Origin: Prostheceraeus crozeri
Lineage: Eukaryota > Platyhelminthes > Polycladida > Euryleptidae
Assembly (NCBI GenBank): GCA_907163375.1
Contig: CAJQUW010000607.1
Span: 1 to 64,000 of the forward strand
Length of the DNA stretch: 64,000 nucleotides
Direction: 5' to 3'
Below are positions 59,854 to 64,000 of this stretch, piece after piece (within the stretch, counting starts at the first letter, position 1; each line of letters begins with the position of its first letter). A program made the position numbers and the translations under genes. Under the pieces are notes generated by a model that worked only from the letters and a program-made list of their open reading frames with translations, was not told where the DNA came from and searched no databases.

Positions 59854-59926
59854 ACTGATGGAATGTAGTTCACTTTCCTTCTTTCTGTATATAAGTAAAA
59901 TTTTATTGTTCTATGTTTCTTACTGT

Positions 59927-59969
59927 CACTGAGGATGAGCATTATTTTTGCTTGAAACATGTTTGACTG
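59927..59969 (+). ncRNA. minimal type I hammerhead ribozyme motif
   Basis: Stem I is GTCA (59927-59930) with TGAC (59966-59969). The core CTGAGGA is at 59931-59937. Stem II is GAGCA/TGCTT with an AT-rich loop, and the second core strand is GAAA (59956-59959). A one-pair stem III and the cleavage triplet GTT follow. A TATATAAG word lies about 37 bases upstream, as near the motif at 20848. All conserved positions are present, but stem I is short. Confidence 0.6.
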
Positions 59970-60054
59970 ACCCTCAAAATTAATAGTTTTCATTTTAAAG
60001 GGAAAATATTAGTTATAAAAATCATTTTTCTTATCCGAATTTGAAATTGACAGA

Positions 60055-60119
60055 AGATCAGAGGAACTGGTGTTCTTGAGTTCCTCTGATGATGGCCGGC
60101 AGTGCCGGTCGAAAGATCT
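60055..60119 (+). ncRNA. hammerhead-like three-way junction, non-canonical
   Basis: The strands AGATC (60055-60059) and GATCT (60115-60119) enclose a hairpin AGGAACT/AGTTCCT (60062-60085), then CTGATGA, a seven-pair stem GGCCGGC/GCCGGTC, and GAAA (60111-60114). The topology is that of a hammerhead. The two bases between the outer stem and the first hairpin are AG, not the required U-H, so cleavage is not expected as written. Confidence 0.5.
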
Positions 60120-61389
60120 AAGCGATTTTAAGTAGCAAAACGACGTTTTGGTTTTCTTGGCTACTATCAGCCTTACTGGGTTTCCGCCTCAAGTTACAAT
60201 GAATAACCCAGGCTCACTATTTGCAACAATATAAGCTACGTTCTTCACGAAAGGCACTTCCCTCCGTTCATAGTATGCTGTTGTTTTATTACGCAACTTA
60301 CTGTCGATAGATCTTTCATTATATCGAGGGCTATTTTTGAAGCATTTTGGTTTTACTCCACGATTTTTCTAGTCACTGGTATTATCGTCTTTAATACTCG
60401 GGCTTAAACGACTGCTGGAAAATGATCTTTGTTTTGCAAAACAACGCATGTTAGTTAAAGGTTGCCAGATTGTCTGCATGCTATGTTTTTATTTGATACA
60501 TAGGCCCTACATTTTTTCATACTAATTATCCGTTTTTTCAACGCAAGAAACTGTTTTGAGTAATGCGAGTATCAATCACACAACTAGAAAACACGGGAGT
60601 CGACTGCAAATTTTAAGATTTGATATTGCTAGTAATATCTACGAAACTGTTGATTTATTCTACCGAGTGCACATACTTAAAGCGGTTGAAAACAACTCTA
60701 CTAGAATCACACACAAACAATATAATGTAGATACCGTCCGCACACGTCTTACGTCTGACCAGCGCTTTACCAAACTTATCGGAGTTATAGTCATAACTCT
60801 AGAAAAATGTCCCTGCGTGCAGCTGAAAAATCATTTAATTAGTCATGATGGATGATCTTAGTCTCCTGTGTTTCAGCTACGTTTAATGACTAGTAAAACT
60901 TGTGCAGGCTGCAAAAACAGGTTTTGACTCAAACTAATTATATATGTATCTGGGAAAATTATATATTTGTGCAATGAAATAATTGTCATCACCGAAATAT
61001 ATGATAGCAGCTAGTTTTAACTTCACGATGCGTGTAGCTACATGCACGAATACATTTATGAATCTTTCCATTCACGAAATATACGAACTTAGCTACGAAA
61101 AAGGTTTTCTGATATTTGTCTAAATGAAATTTCGTGTTCAGAATTCTAAGACAACTAATAAAAGATTTTTAATTGTAAAATAATTTGGCTCAATTTGTAT
61201 TTAAACTGGATGTTTGCTCCATGGCCTTGCTTTTTTGAGTAGCTGGAATTTTTGTTCTGCGTCCATTAATAAGCATTGATTTATTTACTTCACATTGATA
61301 GCTGGTCAAAAATGCTTCTGAAACTTGGTTTTGATAGAAATGTCCCAGGAAAGGCTTCAAAATGCTCCCGTAGAGAAATAATTCCGCAT

Positions 61390-61745
61390 GAATCATAGTT
61401 TGAAATAGTATGATTACGCACGCGCATGTAATAGCATGCTATGAAACATAGCATGCATTGGTATGAATAGCGCATGCGTATGTAATAACATACTATGAAA
61501 CATTTATAATAACATATTATGCATAGGTATGAATTAACATGCCACGAAGCACGGTATGTATTGGCATGAATTTCGCAAGCGTGTGTATTAACATGCGATG
61601 TAAATGTAGTTTTATCTATATTAATATGAACTTCGGTTACGTATGCATTAATATGCCATGAAGCATAGTATGTAATGGTATGAATGTCGATTATATATGT
61701 ATTAAGATAATATGTCACATTGTCATGAATGATAATATAAATATA
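61390..61745. repeat. degenerate tandem repeat, about 60-bp units
   Basis: Diverged units share AACATGCTATGAAACATAGC, TATGCATTGGTATGAAT and a GCGCATGCGTATGT-type segment. Six or so units of unequal length are visible. A long minus-strand frame across them (61290-61787) is a product of the low-stop repeat. Confidence 0.75.
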
Positions 61746-62522
61746 GCGTATATGAACATGAAGTGCAGAACGCAATGTAATAAGCATTTGTTAAATGTTT
61801 CTAACAGTACTACGATGAATGATACATCATCTGCTATGTTGCTGTGATTACATTTCAGATTACTTTTAGCTTTCATTCAGTCTGCGTTGTCTAACCTAGA
61901 ACCAATTCATGATATTTCTTCTCAACAAAAACTGTCTCTTATTTCTCTCTATATTAAGTTTTCATATGCATTTTGTACCCAGATGCAATGATGCTGGTGA
62001 TTATCAGTCATCTAGACAGACAATGGGTAATACCAAGTATAACTTAAGTTGAATACACACATTGCATTGTGTTTGTTGTTCGACTTCTCGATGAACGAGG
62101 TACCCATCTTTATCTTAGGTTATTGGAAGTAATTATTTTAGTATTTGGTGACATTTATTTAGTATTATGAAACTTTTTCGCTAACAAATAAATAATGCAT
62201 TATTTGCAGATGACGAATTCGTCAATAATTCTGATTCTTATGAAACTCTGATGTATGTGTTGTCCGTGTTTTTCAGATCTTTCATACTGAAAGTCGTTGC
62301 TACACTTCGTTTGATGATGCTGTGTACATACAGCCGAAGGATTTATGGGTCCCTTATAAATTTGAAATGATTATAATCAGATACTTGAAATAACTAAATA
62401 CCAATAAGTAGTTAAACATAAATAGAATACAGTTAAGCTTTGCACTTAGAGCTACTTACTGTTTTTTGGTTATTGTAAATATCTTATTTGAATCATTTCT
62501 AATTTACAAGAGACTCATAAAT

Positions 62523-62660
62523 ACGCACGACTTTTTTTCCTATCTCTGTATTGTATTAGGAATTCCTTTTTGCCCACTTAACAAGTTCCTGTATGTGCCA
62601 TCGTTTTCGAATTAATCGCACTTCTAGTAAACCGAAGCAGATAAACAAAATATTTAATTC
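62523..62660 (-). repeat. 138-bp dispersed repeat, copy 2
   Basis: Inverted partner of 17873-18010, equal in length and sharply bounded. No flanking target duplication could be recognised at either copy. Confidence 0.85.
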
Positions 62661-64000
62661 ATTGCTTATTAAAGATAAAATATCAGTACATTTGATCTAA
62701 GGTTAATTTATTGTTGTTCTATTGCAAGTTGGAAACAAGAGTTTAAAGGTCTGTTGATGAAATATACATGCAATCCTTGATAATAACAAGGTTGCAAGAA
62801 AATGCAGAAACTCTGCGATTTTGCTTATGATATGCGCTTCAAACCATTAACAAATTTGGTTAGCTTGATCTTTTATCAGTTGCTGGAGGTCGACCTTTCT
62901 CAATAAAATTCGTTGGAAATATTAGTGTAAGTAAACAGCAATTTAAATTCCAGGAAAAGCTTTTATACTAGGCTTTACTCTGTATCAGGTGCGAAGCTAA
63001 AAAATCAAGCCAATAAATTTTTCCACCAGGGTTTGTATTATTTGTTTTTAGTGATCTGATATTTTTGTCTACATGTGCAAAACACAGTTAGAAATTAGTT
63101 TGGTAATCTCTATTAGGTAAATACACAGATTTTTATTTTCCATTAAGCTTTCAAATTTCAAGATAGAGGCATTTTCTAGTATGTTGGAAGTGTAGGATGC
63201 AAAAGCTCTTAAACAGAGCATGTAAATATTACATGTATCAGCTTCCGCTGACAAGGAAAGTTTGATACCTAATAGCTATTTTGCAGAGTTAGTGACGATT
63301 CATTTTTTGCGATACTTCCTGTTCGCTGTGATTCCATTTTATCATTTTGTTGGAAAATGTTTTGCTATGTGTCCTTCTTATGGAATTGATTTACTATTGT
63401 CAGATAATTATCTCAAAATTATTCACAATGAAATAATTACATCACACTCATCCATGACTCATGCTTTTCAATGGTGGCAACTTCTTCTAAGATTGTCTTT
63501 ATTAGAAAATGCTAACAAGTAGATTTTTCAATGCTGAATTTATTAATTGATTAACTTAATTTTCTTTTTTTATATTCTGCTAAGGAACATATTTGTTTTA
63601 TGGTCCCGTCCGCTTTCCTCAAGCTTTGATTTTACATTTTTGAAATTGATGACTTCTAAGTCAACATGCGAAAATTTCAATCTGAGATCAAATGGGTACG
63701 TCGTTCGCTTGTGTTATAACATATGAATACCATAAATGTGATTCAATTCATGCGATATTATAGTTATTATTTGATTTTATAATATTTTTGATCAATGTCT
63801 CCCTCATTATATGTTCTGTCCATATCAGTTGATTTGCATGTAACATGAAGTTACAGGAGATGCTAGCTGTTTCTGTTTTTGTCCCATTTCAGATCAAAGT
63901 ATGACACATTGAATGAATTAATGCATGTGTACTTGTAGTTATCGAATATATGAAAAATGAAAAATGTGGACTTATGTATTATGATGCTTTTGCGTATGAT

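Larger units (their letters stand above)
60120..64000. other. AT-rich DNA to window end, no gene seen
   Basis: Frames at 60556-60855, 61290-61787 and 63262-63522 lack recognisable motifs or splice context. The stretch contains the degenerate tandem repeat at 61390-61745 and the dispersed repeat at 62523-62660. Confidence 0.5.

Overview
The window reads as repeat-rich, AT-rich intergenic DNA from an animal genome. There are no bacterial operons or ribosome-binding sites, and no tRNA or rRNA gene apart from one tRNA-like SINE head. Most recognisable protein sequence belongs to transposons: CR1-group LINEs, a Penelope-like element (PLE) with a GIY-YIG nuclease, piggyBac, hAT, a THAP/P-like transposon, pogo-type MITEs and one Ty3/Gypsy scrap. 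This mix, plus frequent TAGGCCTA and CATGTACATG words, suggests a marine invertebrate, possibly a deuterostome. That assignment is low-confidence inference.

Layout. 1-1632 is almost pure poly-C, probably an assembly edge. 1764-9860 is a 6.8-kb satellite of 75-bp monomers, framed by inverted ends and by two diverged direct repeats of about 0.5-0.6 kb. 10594-13393 holds three non-autonomous TIR elements, two of them nested, and a possible exon. 13740-17812 is a decayed but nearly full-length CR1-group LINE. 17813-25052 is mostly unique DNA with a hammerhead-bearing PLE end, hairpin MITEs, a pogo MITE and a fold-back element with a tRNA-like core. 25053-26195 is a second, unrelated minisatellite, also of 75 bp. 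27240-27760 is a LINE scrap and 29901-32325 a well-preserved PLE. 35471-36355 is another LINE. 38858-40154 is an internally deleted piggyBac invaded by a PLE end. 40363-41950 has two phase-compatible candidate exons. 42177-47285 is a P-like transposon bounded by 239-bp direct repeats and invaded by a hAT. 50860-54364 carries a Gypsy fossil hit by a pogo MITE, a hairpin MITE and two further LINE fragments. 57899-58999 is a near-identical 519-bp tandem duplication. 59455-60119 has a BED/hAT-like scrap followed by two hammerhead-type motifs. The rest of the right end shows no gene.

No complete host gene is visible. At most, a few candidate exons (12386-12566, 40363-40619, 41848-41950, 55966-56084) could belong to host genes. 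The most notable structures are the satellite-bearing inverted-repeat element, the P-like element with long direct terminal repeats, and the set of hammerhead ribozyme motifs apart from any intact PLE.
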